From Gnetum montanum (lineage: Eukaryota; Streptophyta; Gnetopsida; Gnetales; Gnetaceae), in assembly GCA_015680685.1 (NCBI GenBank), contig MNCI01002209.1:244845-308844 (forward strand): a DNA stretch of 64,000 nt. Reading direction: 5' to 3'. Under the pieces are notes generated by a model. The model saw only the letters and a list, made by a program, of their open reading frames with translations, was not told where the DNA came from and searched no databases. Position numbers and translations under genes: made by a program. This document shows, piece by piece, positions 11,621 through 21,477 of the stretch; the stretch's first letter is position 1; each line of letters opens with the position of its first letter.

Positions 11621-11989
11621 AATCTATCTCTACATGCAAGCAATGTGCACCAGAAGTAGAAATTAAAAGGTGTCTATATGCAGCAACCACAAAAATAGGA
11701 TAGTACCCAATGGCTAACCAATGATTCTAAGAGAAACACACTTTGCATGGAACCGATTGAGAGGCTAACATGTGCATATGTCACAGGCATGAATCAACTA
11801 GAGCAAGTTCATCACCAACTCTCTGATGATGCAAATGATGATACCTATTGGGAAGAGTAGGAAATTCTTGAAAATTTCAAATAAGATCCCCTTGAACTAA
11901 AAATGCTATTGATCGTTATGGAATATGTGTTCTTAATAAATGGAAATCTAGTCATCATCAATGCAAATCTTGCTCCAAAATAGAAAAAT

Positions 11990-13440
11990 ATGCTGTTGAA
12001 TGTGGTTGAAAAATGATCAAAAAATTTTGCTTGGTCATATTCTAAACTCATAGGGATTGATCCTAAGATATGCCAACATCACATCTACACTGATCTGGCC
12101 ATGAAGCCAAAGAGAAATCCAAAAAGGTGATTGAACCCCAAACTGAAGCAGGTTATTAAAGAGGAAATCAAACAACTCCTCAAAGTGGGGTTCATTTATC
12201 CCATTGTAGATAGTGAGTGGGTTAGTCCACTCATGATTGTGTCAAAGAAAGAAGGCAAGTGGTGGGTTTGCATTAGTTTTTGATTGCTAAATATGGAAAA
12301 ATTCAAGGTCCATTTTCCATTGCCATTTGTTGATCGGGTTTTAAACACAATATCTAGGCATTACTACTACAATTTTCTAGATGCTTATAGTGACTATAAC
12401 CAAATTCAAATTGCACTAGAGGATTAGGCCACAAAAACATTCATGAGTCCTTGGGGGACTTTTGCATATCGCAAGATGCCTTTTGGTCTATGCAATGCTC
12501 CCGCTATATTCCAACACCTGATTCTAAGCATTTTCCAATAGCAAATCAGTAGAGGTTTGGAAGTCTTCATGGATGACTTCTCCACTTATGGACCTACATT
12601 TGTGTAAGCCTTGGATTGCCTTGATTAAGTACTAAAGTAATGTGTTAAGAAAAACCTCAGGGCTCAATTGGAAAAAGATTCATGTAATGGTCTAGGAAGA
12701 CATTCTATTGGGACATAGAATATCACAAGAAGGAATTGATATCAACCCCCAAAAAATAAGGATCATCCAAGGAATAATCCATCAACCAAAAACTATCAAA
12801 GATGTTTGATCATTCCTTAGACATACTGGCTACTATTGGTAATTCATAGAGAATTTCTCTAAGATTGAAAAGTTATTGATGGAACTAATAAAGAAAGATG
12901 CTCCATTTATCTAGACCACAGAATATGAAAAAGCATTCCAACAGTTGAAAGAGAAACGTGTGGAAACTCCAATTCTATAAGCACCTGACTGGTCTAGACC
13001 ATTTCATGCCATAATAGATGTATCAAATTATGCCTTGGAAGTTGTGCTTACATAGATGGATGACAAGACACATGCATATTACATTCACTATACTAGCCAA
13101 AGCATTGTGGATGCACAACTAAACTACACCACTATAGAAAAAGAATTGATGGTAGTGGTGTTTTCTCTAGAAAGTTTCAGGCATTATGTGCTTGGATACA
13201 AAGTGTTTGTGCACATAGACTAGAGTGCCATTTGCTTCCTGATGAATAAGGCAATAATGAGCCCCTATGTCATATGGTGGCTAGTGATCTCACAAGAATT
13301 TGATCTTATGATGATAGATTGAAAGGGCATTGAGAGCGTGATTGTTGACCACTTGTCTCGATTACGATGGAACAACAAATAGGAAGAAAGCTCACTATTT
13401 GATATGTTTCCTGATGAGCTACTCTTTGCTAGAGCTATAA
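11990..13440 (+). pseudogene. Reverse transcriptase and RNase H relic, element A
   Basis: RT starts near SKLIGIDPKICQHHIYTDLA (about 12,040-12,100). Conserved blocks are KVGFIYPIVDSEWVSPL, KMPFGLCNAPAIFQ (from 12,473) and the catalytic VFMDDFSTYG (12,563-12,592), which is intact. The FMDDFS form is typical of Tat/Athila-type Ty3/Gypsy RTs. RNase H follows (FIWTTEYEKAF..., about 12,900) and reaches the IVDHLSRLRW-like end near 13,370. In-frame stops include several Trp and Gln codons. It would have copied the RNA to cDNA in cytoplasmic particles. Confidence 0.85.
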
Positions 13441-13559
13441 TTGAGTAATTTTCCAATGAGCCTAATTGGTATGATGGCATTCTGACCTATCTTCTCACTC
13501 AAGAGATCCCACAAGGGTTGGACTACTGGAAGAAATAGTAGTTTCTTCATTGGGTAAAA

Positions 13560-14700
13560 CAGTTCATGGAGATTAATGGACATCTCTACAAGGTGTGCAT
13601 CAATGGCCTGGTTCATTAGTGTGTCCCTGATGTTGGTCAACTACATTTTCTCCAAGACACTTATGAAGGTCCTTGTGGAGGACACTATGTTGAGAGATGC
13701 ACAACCATTAAAATCCTAATGTTAGGATACTATTGGCCAACAACCTTCAGGAATGCTCACCATTACATCCACTCTTGTGAATGATGCCAACAAGATGGTG
13801 GAATGACTACTCAAAGGGGGGTACCTCAACAATGTATTTAACCAATGAAACCCTTCAACATCTGGGGCATTGATTTCATGGATCCCATCATACCCATGTC
13901 AAATGGAAACACATACATCATAGTTGCTATTGACTATTGTACAAAATGGGTAGAAGTAGTAGCCTTCATCAACTATACATTTTCTACTACTACTTGGTTT
14001 GTACAAAAAAATGTTATACATAGCTTTGGTATGTCATGTGCATTAATTTCTAATAATGTAGCTCACTTTAAGCACTACTTTTCAGAAGCTTATGCAATGC
14101 ATGGGGGTTGAACATAAACTCACAACACCATACCACCTCTAAGCCAATGGTCAAGTTGAGGTTACCAATAGAGAAATCAGAAGGATTCTAACAAGAACTA
14201 TTAGCAAATATAGAAATGATTAGAGCACAAAACTAAATTATGCCCTTTGGGCTTATCACTCAACATGGAAGCTTCCTATAGACTACTTTCCCTATGAGCT
14301 TGTGTATGGAAAATTACCAACATTTCCTATTCAATCTAAGCTTTGTACATTGTTAACAACTTGTGATCTTGATCTTGACTTGAGTCTAGCATAAAAAGAA
14401 AGACTAATGAATCTTAACTTACTAAATGAAAATAAATTGATGGTACTATCATCTAACGAGTTGCACAAGGCCTACAAGAAAAATTGTCGTGACCATAAAA
14501 TCAAAAAAGTCAAATTTCAACTAGGAGATAAGGTTCTCTACTAAAATCCCACACACATAGCTCAACAAAATAAGTTTCAAACATTGTGGAAAGGACCTTA
14601 CATCATTCATGAAAATTTTCCTTCCAAGGTCATGATGATCTAAAAACCTAAGAGTCCAAAAAAGAAACAACTAGTCAACATCCAATAAATCAAACCTTTC
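13560..14700 (+). pseudogene. Integrase relic, element A
   Basis: The zinc-binding region reads YEGPCGGHY...HSCExCQQDGG (about 13,655-13,800); the first His of HHCC is now Tyr. In the catalytic core, GIDFMDP (13,866-13,886) holds the first Asp. ISNNVAHF (14,045-14,068) has Asn where the second catalytic Asp is expected. A Glu in the GQVEVTNREIRRI-like segment (about 14,145-14,175) fits the third. The C-terminal part (LGDKVLY, LWKGPYIIH) reaches about 14,640. It would insert cDNA into chromosomes with 5-bp duplications. Confidence 0.85.
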
Positions 14701-14782
14701 CATAAACAGAAGCCAATTAATACAACAAACGCCTCATCAAATGGACAACCACGCTCCATATTTTGGATATCCTCCTTTCAAC

Positions 14783-14798
14783 TTAGTTATGGGGGAGA
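14783..14798 (+). promoter_or_regulatory. First polypurine-tract-like site, element A
   Basis: TTAGTTATGGGGGAGA lies just after pol, about 1.9 kb of element sequence before the 3' LTR. In element E the LTR follows directly at this place. In A, B and C a further long 3' region intervenes and ends with a second tract at the LTR. Confidence 0.55.
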
Positions 14799-15104
14799 TG
14801 ACCATCCATGTTAACCATATAAGTGACCCTTCAATTTTTCATCTTTTTGTTTTACACATTTTTATTTTACAACTTTTTGTTTTACACATTCTTTTGTTTT
14901 GCATCTTCTTGTTTTCATGTTATTAATCTTTTCTAATTTTTATTTTACACCATCGTTCATACATTTGCTATTTCTTGGATATTTCACACTTTATTTTATA
15001 TTTTATTTTATTTTTATTTGATTTTCTAACCTTTTGTTAATAAATAAAAGGCACATTGGTAATTCGTTGCTTGATGGTGGTATGTACTATTTTGTTATTT
15101 GATT
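14799..15104 (+). other. 3' non-coding region of element A, first part
   Basis: T-rich DNA homologous to the start of the 3' region in B (17,650-17,840, minus). It includes a run of about 20-bp imperfect repeats built on TTTTTGTTTTACACAT (14,835-14,925). No coding capacity is seen. Confidence 0.6.
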
Positions 15105-15109
15105 GTTGG
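15105..15109. repeat. Target-site duplication of element B, left
   Basis: GTTGG, identical to 21,473-21,477 on the far side of B. Confidence 0.88.
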
Positions 15110-15981
15110 TGATGAGTGGCGAGATACCCCTACACTCAACCATATGAATACGAGCATAGTACATGCGATCCAGTTGAACTCCGTAGACTAAGTGCCTACA
15201 CGCCCATGGAACACTTAGGGTTAATCATTCGTTGTCTTCCCAAACTTACTTGTAGTTGTCACGGTGTATGGTTAAGTAAGTCTGAGGTATATGATTTTTA
15301 TAGCTTTTTATGTTTTTGTCTCCTATGCTAACAAGGTGAAGGGTTGAGAAACTAATTACTAACTCTAACTAATGAACTAAGTCTAAATTACCTAGTGTCA
15401 ACATCTATTCCCACTTACCGTACACACCCTGAACTGATGCAACCGTGGCTACCAAACGCTAGTCGTTGCTGGGACCACCATGCGTAACGCACGTGTTCGA
15501 AGTGATTGTACTAAGGCACTTAACTAGGATAGAATGGTTGAGAGAGAAAGCAGTAAATAACAGATAAAGAATAAAAAATAATAAATAACAGTAAATAAAA
15601 TCTTAATTAGCCTATTCCATGCACTGCAAGGTTTATCCAAGAAGCTTGTCTTTATTACCGTACACAAACTTGTGTTCAGGTACAATGTTTACTCGAATAA
15701 AGATCCATTCACTTTAGGACTCCTACTGCAAGCACATGGAAAATATTCTATCTTTGGAGTGATCAATTTGCCAGATTTTCCCTACTGTCTAGCCTAGGAT
15801 GAGGAAACAAGGGAGAGCCGCCTCTTATTTATAGATATGACGGTGCATTGCAATATCATGTATGTGATATTGTGGGAAAGGATGCGATATACCATATGCG
15901 ATATCGCAAGGGATGTGATATCGTGACGGCTGCAAAATCGCATATAGAATATTGCGGCCCATGCGATATCACATCCCATCA
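15110..15981 (-). repeat. 3' LTR of element B
   Basis: On the minus strand it begins TGATGGGATGTG at 15,981, next to the polypurine tract, and ends CGCCACTCATCA at 15,110. TATAAATAA lies at 15,833-15,825. The U3 has a dense set of GCGATAT/ATATCGC motifs. Overall arrangement matches the LTRs of A, C, E and G. Confidence 0.88.
15861..15975 (-). promoter_or_regulatory. U3 palindrome array, element B 3' LTR
   Basis: About 115 bp packed with GATATCGC/GCGATATC-type words, including the perfect 12-bp palindrome TGCGATATCGCA (15,897-15,908). The array lies between the LTR start and the TATA box (15,825-15,833, minus). Equivalent positions in other LTRs carry different palindromes. Confidence 0.6.
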
Positions 15982-16000
15982 TACCCCCATGACTAAATGA
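15982..16000 (-). promoter_or_regulatory. LTR-proximal polypurine tract, element B
   Basis: On the minus strand TTTAGTCATGGGGGTA directly precedes the LTR. It is preceded by CTCGAGGACGAG, a phrase found near the 3' end of many plant Ty3/Gypsy internal regions (established knowledge). It would prime plus-strand DNA synthesis. Confidence 0.75.
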
Positions 16001-17838
16001 AAACTCGTCCTCGAGTTCCTTACAATAATATCGGGAAGGTATGGGATTATTGACTTAAAATGAAACTAATGGGATGACATGTGAACGGATCATCATTACA
16101 AGACACAAAAAAATTGGTGTTCATGACAACAAGGGTGAACACCTTATTACATTGGCATCAGGCCTCATTTGGTAGCTTGAGAAAGAGAGAGAGAAAGAAG
16201 TGTTGCTACTACCAATGCCAAGATTGTGCCTTTCGTTGTCCATCAGGAAGTGCACCATTGGTCTTGCTCCTTACATAGCTTCTTCTAGCACTGCTCCAGT
16301 CCAAATGTTCCTTCCAAATCCCCTCCATTGTTGCATGATTACCATCTGCACACACAACACAATCTTTTATTAGCAAGGGTAAATGAATCATCATGTAATT
16401 GATACCTTGCTTCGGTGTAAGTGCATTGACTAAGTTGTGGTATGGCTGATTGCAGGTTTGGAGATATAATATCAATGACTACCGAAGGTGTAGGGGTTAG
16501 GAAAAAATCAAAATAATCGGAGCTAGGAGAAAATCAAAAAAATCAGGCCCTGTACCCCTGTGACTAATCGCGAACCTTTGGTAGCAATAGAATGGAGAAA
16601 GAAAGAGGAACAAGAAAGATAAGGAAAAAGAGACAACTATAGCATTGATGAAATGGATGTCAAGATGAAAAGGAACAAAATAAAATTAATTACAAAATGT
16701 TAAAGAAAAGAATTTAACTGGTGTACCAAATAGGAATGTCAGTGGATCCTCCCCAAAGCAGGCTCATGCCCGTAATGCCCTGACAAACCCACATTCAAAG
16801 AGTCCATAGGCTCTGGGAATGTCATTTGGAACAAGATTTAAAGTCATAACCGTAAGAATTTACCAAAAAGAAAACAATGCATCTACCAAGATATACACTA
16901 ATGATACAACCGACAATGAGGTGAATAATGGAGAGAAATATGGAGAGAAGAGAATGGAATGGAGTCTCAAGAACAAGGTCGTATACAACCCCTTGTGTAG
17001 TTCATGATTAATGTGACTTGGAAAAAATCATTCCAACTTCGGCCTCAAACCAACCACATCCAGTGACTTTGCATCAATGCATTCGACTAGACCATCCACT
17101 TGAGTAACAAGAATGCATCTCCAAAGAGCCACCAGCATTCCGACGAAATAAAAGAGGAGAGAATGGGAAACGAGAAGGGCCTTAGTTAGAGGGAACATTT
17201 TTGGTTCCATAACCAGTGCTTGTAGCCCAAGAGATTATTTGGTCTAAGGGGTGTACTTTGAATTCTCACTCTCTCTATTTTTTTTTTGTGTTTTGTGTTT
17301 TGTGTTTGTATGCATGAGAACCACATCATGCAAAGACTTCTTATTTTTATTTTCTCAACTTCCCGATAATTGGGTAATGTCAGAACGGTAAGAAAACTCA
17401 AAGAGAAAACATTCAAGCACCCAAGAGAATGGCCAACACAAATGCATCAAGTTCCCTTGAAGTCACACCCTTTTCAATTCTTGAGTCCTTCCTTAGTTTG
17501 ACAAATACCCAGTCACTGATTCGTTAAAGTTCTTATTATGAAAGGGACGGTATATTTCCAAGCTGAGAGAGACCATAGAAACTGGTGAATGGATGGATGA
17601 AGTGAACTCATTTCCTGCCATATCAAAAGAAACATAGCTTAGTATCAACATCATGACTTAAATGTAAAACCAAACATTGGAAATCAATAAGAAAATAGTT
17701 CATACCATCATGAAGAATACTTATTGGGTGACAAACTTACAAGGTGGATCACACACACACNTAAAACAAAAATGTGGAGAAAAAATGTAAAAAAAAAACT
17801 TAAAAAGAACTGAGGGCCTCCAATGGTTAGCATAGGTG
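16001..17838 (-). other. Long 3' non-coding region, element B
   Basis: No supported gene is present, and short open frames here are not conserved. It is homologous to 21,478-23,080 (A, plus) and about 49,948-51,900 (C, minus). A second polypurine-like tract lies at 16,551-16,570. A conserved island is at about 17,160-17,260. A (TTTTGTG)n run lies at 17,285-17,310, and a CA run at 17,751-17,760 is followed by one undetermined base (N, 17,761). Confidence 0.65.
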
Positions 17839-17858
17839 GCCATCTCCCCCATGACTGT
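17839..17858 (-). promoter_or_regulatory. Pol-proximal polypurine-tract-like site, element B
   Basis: Minus strand ACAGTCATGGGGGAGATGG, homologous to the tract at 14,783-14,798 of A. It lies immediately after the residual pol 3' end (FWISPLQYSHGGDG). Confidence 0.55.
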
Positions 17859-18029
17859 ATTGCAAGGGAGAGATCCAAAATAATGAGCGCCTATTTGAAT
17901 TTCATAAAAGTGCCCAACTTCTCCTTGCTGATGTCCTCAGATTAAGGGGTGGAAGTTGGCGATGCTCATACTCCAATGTGTCTATGCCTTCATTGTTAAC
18001 ATGAGTTGTACTCCCAGTTCGTTCCATGC

Positions 18030-18700
18030 ATATTAATTTTCTCTTTCTAGTAGTTGTCAACCATGGGGTGTCTACTACTGGTGTGGTTGCTACATACAGA
18101 CACCTTTGAATTTGTGTTTCTTGGACACAATGATTACATGGAAGAGATGTTGAACATTATTCCATGTCATCACCCTCTGAGTCACTGTATGTGATGCACA
18201 AAACTTTCTTCTTCTCACTCTTTTCATAAATATTTACCTTAGATATCTCCAAGGAAAGATCATGAATCCCTAGGTATGCATCTACTGTTCTCAGCCATGG
18301 CCTTCCCATTATAATTGGGAAGCCCCCTTCATTATTGTTGACTTTAATCATCAGGAAATCAGCTAGGTAAGACCAACCACACATAATGGTAACAATGTCC
18401 TCCATCAATCCTAAGGGAATGGTGATGGACTGGTCGGCCAACTCTAGTTGAATGTTTCTCTTCTTAAGTTGGGGTAGGTTCCAGGCTTGATACATTTCTC
18501 ATGATATTAAATTGACTTCGGAACCTGAGTTAAGAAGAGCCTTATGTGGTTTGTTCCTAGAAACTTGTAGATAGATTAAGGGGCTTCCAAGGTCAGATAG
18601 TTTCTTGGGAAGGTGGCCCACCTTGATCCAGTTAGTTACGGTATGCGTTAACATAACTGTATGCGTACATCTCTGTTGTTGGACTGAAGGGTGCTCCAAA
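18030..18700 (-). pseudogene. Aspartic protease, element B, nearly open
   Basis: The minus-strand reading is open for long stretches (18,699-18,499 and 18,495-18,157). It has the block SPLIYLQVSRNKPHKALLN, then NSGSEVNLIS where the catalytic Asp is replaced by Asn. Then come LELADQSITIPLGLMEDI and GGFPIIMGRPWL. A frameshift near 18,497 separates the halves. The frame continues past 18,157 towards the pol deletion junction (about 17,900-17,945), where it joins the last codons of the ancestral pol. No RT, RNase H or integrase remains, so the element relied on enzymes from relatives. Confidence 0.82.
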
Positions 18701-18719
18701 GTTTTGTTTGTTGGAGGAG

Positions 18720-21139
18720 TGGTTGTGGACTCAACTGCTTATTGTTGTGAGAGCTTGTCTGGGCTTCTAGTTCTAAAGAAAGATATTCTCTTTTTACAGT
18801 TGTCAGAACCAATAGCAGGTTGAATGTTTACTGCTCTTGTAGCGTGGGGTTGTTGCGGTTGAGTGGGGAGTTCCCTTTGCATTGTTGGAGTAGGAGGTAT
18901 GGGAACTATAGGTGGAAGAGGTGTGGATGGAGTTGGAGGATGGTAAGTATGTGGGGTACCTCCAGGAGGAGAAGGAGTCCTCCTAAAGTACTCCCAAACT
19001 TGGTAGTAATGTTGGGGAGTTGTGTGACTCATAGAGTCACTTGGAGAAACTGGCTGCTGCACATAATAGCCATAAGGATCAGGTTGCCAGTAAGGGTATT
19101 GTTGTTTCGATGGTGGCATCCCCCATGACTGTGGGTATTGCCACTACTAATTTTGTCCGATGGGTTGTGGTGGAGTTCCACTTGGATAGTACATTAATGG
19201 TTGGTGGAACTACCTTGGGTTACCTTGAGGATAAGGTAACCTTTGGGGTATCTGTCGTTTGTTGAGTCTCGAGTTAAGGGCATACACCCCAAACTCTTGT
19301 AGATGTAAGATGATTGAACAACATCCCTTAGGATGGTCATATTGGCAGATCTCACATCCACTGTCATCGTTTATGTCAGAATCCACAACCTCATTGGAGA
19401 TAGTTATTTTTCCCTTACCCTTGTCACATGTAGGGCCTGAATCTCTCTGCTTTGTCTTACCTTTGTCACTACTTCGTTCCTCCTTAGACTCCTCTAAAAT
19501 TTTCAAGATAGTTTCAAGTCTAGAGTCTAAGGAATCCCACAATTGATCCATCTTAGCCAATACTTCTATTGTTAGTTTTTGAATCGGCAAGGTTTTTCTG
19601 TTCATCAACTCTTTGTGTGGTGACTCATCCTCTTCATTGGAAAAATTTCACTCCCTTCTTTTGAGGGGAGGGATCACAGTTGTATTCTTCCACACTCTCT
19701 CCTTTTCATAGTTCACCTTCTTCTTTTGCTACTTGTTCCAACATGTGATGAACTGCATGGGCTCTAAGTCCTGATAGTCTCCCTTGGGCATAAGTCATGA
19801 TATGGCGAAGTTGATCTTGCTGTGCATAACCATGGCCTTGGCAACGATGTAGCAATGCATAGTAGCGGCCCATGGTAGCATCCAAGGGTTCATGAGTGCC
19901 TTGCTTCCATCCTTGGATCTGCTTATTCAAGTTAGACACTCTGGAGTACGTTTGATATTTATCGTTGAAGAGTTCTAACATCATACTTCACCTCCCAATG
20001 GTTTCTAGCTCTAAGGGTCGGTACCAACTCTTTGCTTCTTTGGTGAGTGTCATGGGAAACAACTTTAGTTTCTACCACTCGTTCTCTATGTTTTGCAAGG
20101 CACAGGCATCATGGAATGCCTGTAAATGATGCTACAGATCAACATTGTATCCCCCCTCAAAGCGTGGGATATTTTTCATATCTAAACGCTTGATCTGACT
20201 ATCTTTTAAATGCCTTATTGGTATCCTAACTACCTCCATTATATTCAGCATGATTCAAGTGGAAAGTAGGGGCTTTTCATGATCATCTCTTTCATGACAC
20301 CTGTGATGTTTTCATTGTTCCCTACTTTCCCTTCGTTCATTCCCTTGTCCTCTCTCTTGACTCTCTTGTCGAGGTCTCTCATTTCGCCTACCTCTATCCT
20401 CACCATTATGCTCGTGATGGTTGTGCCCAAATGTGGAAGAAGAAGGTGAATGATGTGAAGAAGGGAAAGAAGAAGGGAAACCATCGTCATGATGATGTTT
20501 CCTACCTTATCTTCTGTGGTTTCATCCCTGATCGTGATGACAATCTAAGTGCCCATCCTTGTTATATGTTGTTGTTCCCTTAGTGAACAGTTGGTGTTCA
20601 CAGGGATCAGAACTAGGGTTGTGTATTGTGGATTGTAGGTTCTGATACCCCACCTCCTCACTATCGTTAGGAGGGAAAACATTTTTCAATAGAGAACTTG
20701 TTATGAGTGGTTCACCATCTCTGATTTCACTTAGGACTTGTGGGACCTCTTTGCCCTTCAACAATGTATGTTGGCTCTCCTGCCTTGAGTCCCTCATACG
20801 TTCTGCTTCTGTGGGATAATAATCCCTTGAGTCAAAATCTACTACAACGTATTCAGCTTAAAGATGTGTCATGCCAATCTATGCCAGAGCATGGAGAAGC
20901 ATGTTTGGGACTGCCCGATCTAGAGGTAACACTATGTTACCTTGCAAATCTCTTCATCGTAGCTATTATTCTTGATGGAGGATAAAGGTAAAGTTTGGAA
21001 TATACTCATCGGGATGAGTATAGACTATTCGGTATTGTTGAGGACTTGGCGGATTTCGATTATGTGTTTTTGATTGCCAACTATTTCGTGTATGGTCCTT
21101 AGGTGGTGAGTTGCTCTTATGAGAAGAAGAAGAAGACAT
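18720..21139 (-). pseudogene. Gag, element B, few disruptions
   Basis: ATG at 21,139 gives MSSSSSHKS. Next come VYTHPDEYIPNFTFIL, an N-terminal region to about 20,520, and the Retrotrans_gag-like region (LELFNDKYQTYSRVSNL near 19,970; GRYYALLHRCQGHGY). A KMDQLWDSLDSRLETILKIL helix lies near 19,545. The short knuckle GCEICQYDHPKGCC is at about 19,315-19,360, and a Pro/Gln/Tyr-rich tail (MPPSKQQYPYW, PPTPSTPLPP) is at 18,740-19,119. Stops such as those near 20,960 come from Gln/Trp codons. It is the best-preserved gag in the window and served as reference for the family. Confidence 0.85.
19113..19133 (-). promoter_or_regulatory. Polypurine-tract-like sequence inside gag, element B
   Basis: Minus strand ACAGTCATGGGGGATGCC encodes part of QSWGMPP. 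It is almost identical to the 3' polypurine-like tracts of the same element, and C has the same at 52,741-52,763. A second internal plus-strand primer is possible (inference). Confidence 0.4.
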
Positions 21140-21261
21140 AGTGTCTTATCGGTGTGCTATTTACCATTATATAAATTTTTCTTTAATTAACCTGAAGGTT
21201 CTTTTAGGCTCCCAATGATGTGAGTGATATCCTATGTTCTATTCAGTGCACAAAAACTTAG

Positions 21262-21280
21262 TCCCCGACAACGGTGCCTA
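21262..21280 (-). promoter_or_regulatory. Primer-binding site (tRNA-Asp), element B, best preserved
   Basis: The minus strand reads TAGGCACCGTTGTCGGGGA immediately after the LTR end. It differs from the remembered tRNA-Asp complement of Athila/Calypso elements by transitions only. Confidence 0.85.
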
Positions 21281-21472
21281 TGATGAGTGGCAAGATACCC
21301 CTACACTTAACCATACACCGTGACAACTACAAGTAAGTCTAGGAAGACAATGAATGATTAACCCTAAGTGTTCCATGGGTGTGTAGGCACTTAGACTGCG
21401 GAGTTTGACCGGATCGCACATGCTACACTCATATTCATATGGTTGAGTGTAGGGGTATCTCATCACTCATTA
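21281..21472 (-). repeat. Rearranged 192-bp 5' LTR of element B (inverted interior, two U5 ends)
   Basis: The primer-site end (21,281) is the normal U5 terminus TGATGAGTGGCAAG... as read on plus. After AACCATA the interior is inverted: 21,472-21,306 read on minus matches 15,110-15,276 read on plus over 167 bp with no net indel and about 90% identity by eye. The remaining roughly 680 bp of LTR (R and U3) is absent. The outer end (…CACTCATTA, 21,472) is directly followed by GTTGG, the target duplication. Confidence 0.85.
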
Positions 21473-21477
21473 GTTGG
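21473..21477. repeat. Target-site duplication of element B, right
   Basis: GTTGG, identical to 15,105-15,109. Confidence 0.88.

Larger units (their letters stand above)
15110..21472 (-). mobile_element. Element B: non-autonomous Ty3/Gypsy derivative with rearranged 5' LTR
   Basis: Minus-strand element of 6,363 bp flanked by GTTGG. In element order it has a 192-bp abnormal 5' LTR (21,472-21,281), a well-preserved tRNA-Asp primer site, gag, protease, then a junction that skips RT, RNase H and integrase. A long 3' non-coding region, polypurine tract and a normal 872-bp 3' LTR (15,981-15,110) follow. About 2.9 kb of pol present in A is missing. It is the youngest-looking element by primer-site and gag preservation. 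Its two outer ends are inverted copies of each other over 167 bp without indels. Confidence 0.88.

Noticed and set aside
14799-15104. 3' LTR of element A starting right after the tract at 14,783
   Set aside because: The sequence does not match the family LTR. The real 3' LTR of A lies at 23,096-23,938 after the B insertion.
17761-17761. Undetermined base next to a CA run
   Set aside because: Most likely a sequencing or assembly ambiguity in a dinucleotide repeat; no biological meaning is inferred.
18739-19265. Plus-strand open frames opposite gag and protease of element B
   Set aside because: They are antisense shadows of the minus-strand gag Pro-rich tail and share no features with known proteins.
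21281-21472. Interpretation as a separate 192-bp MITE with 35-bp terminal inverted repeats
   Set aside because: A tRNA-Asp primer site abuts its left edge, the target duplication encloses the whole of element B rather than this segment, and its sequence is entirely LTR-derived.
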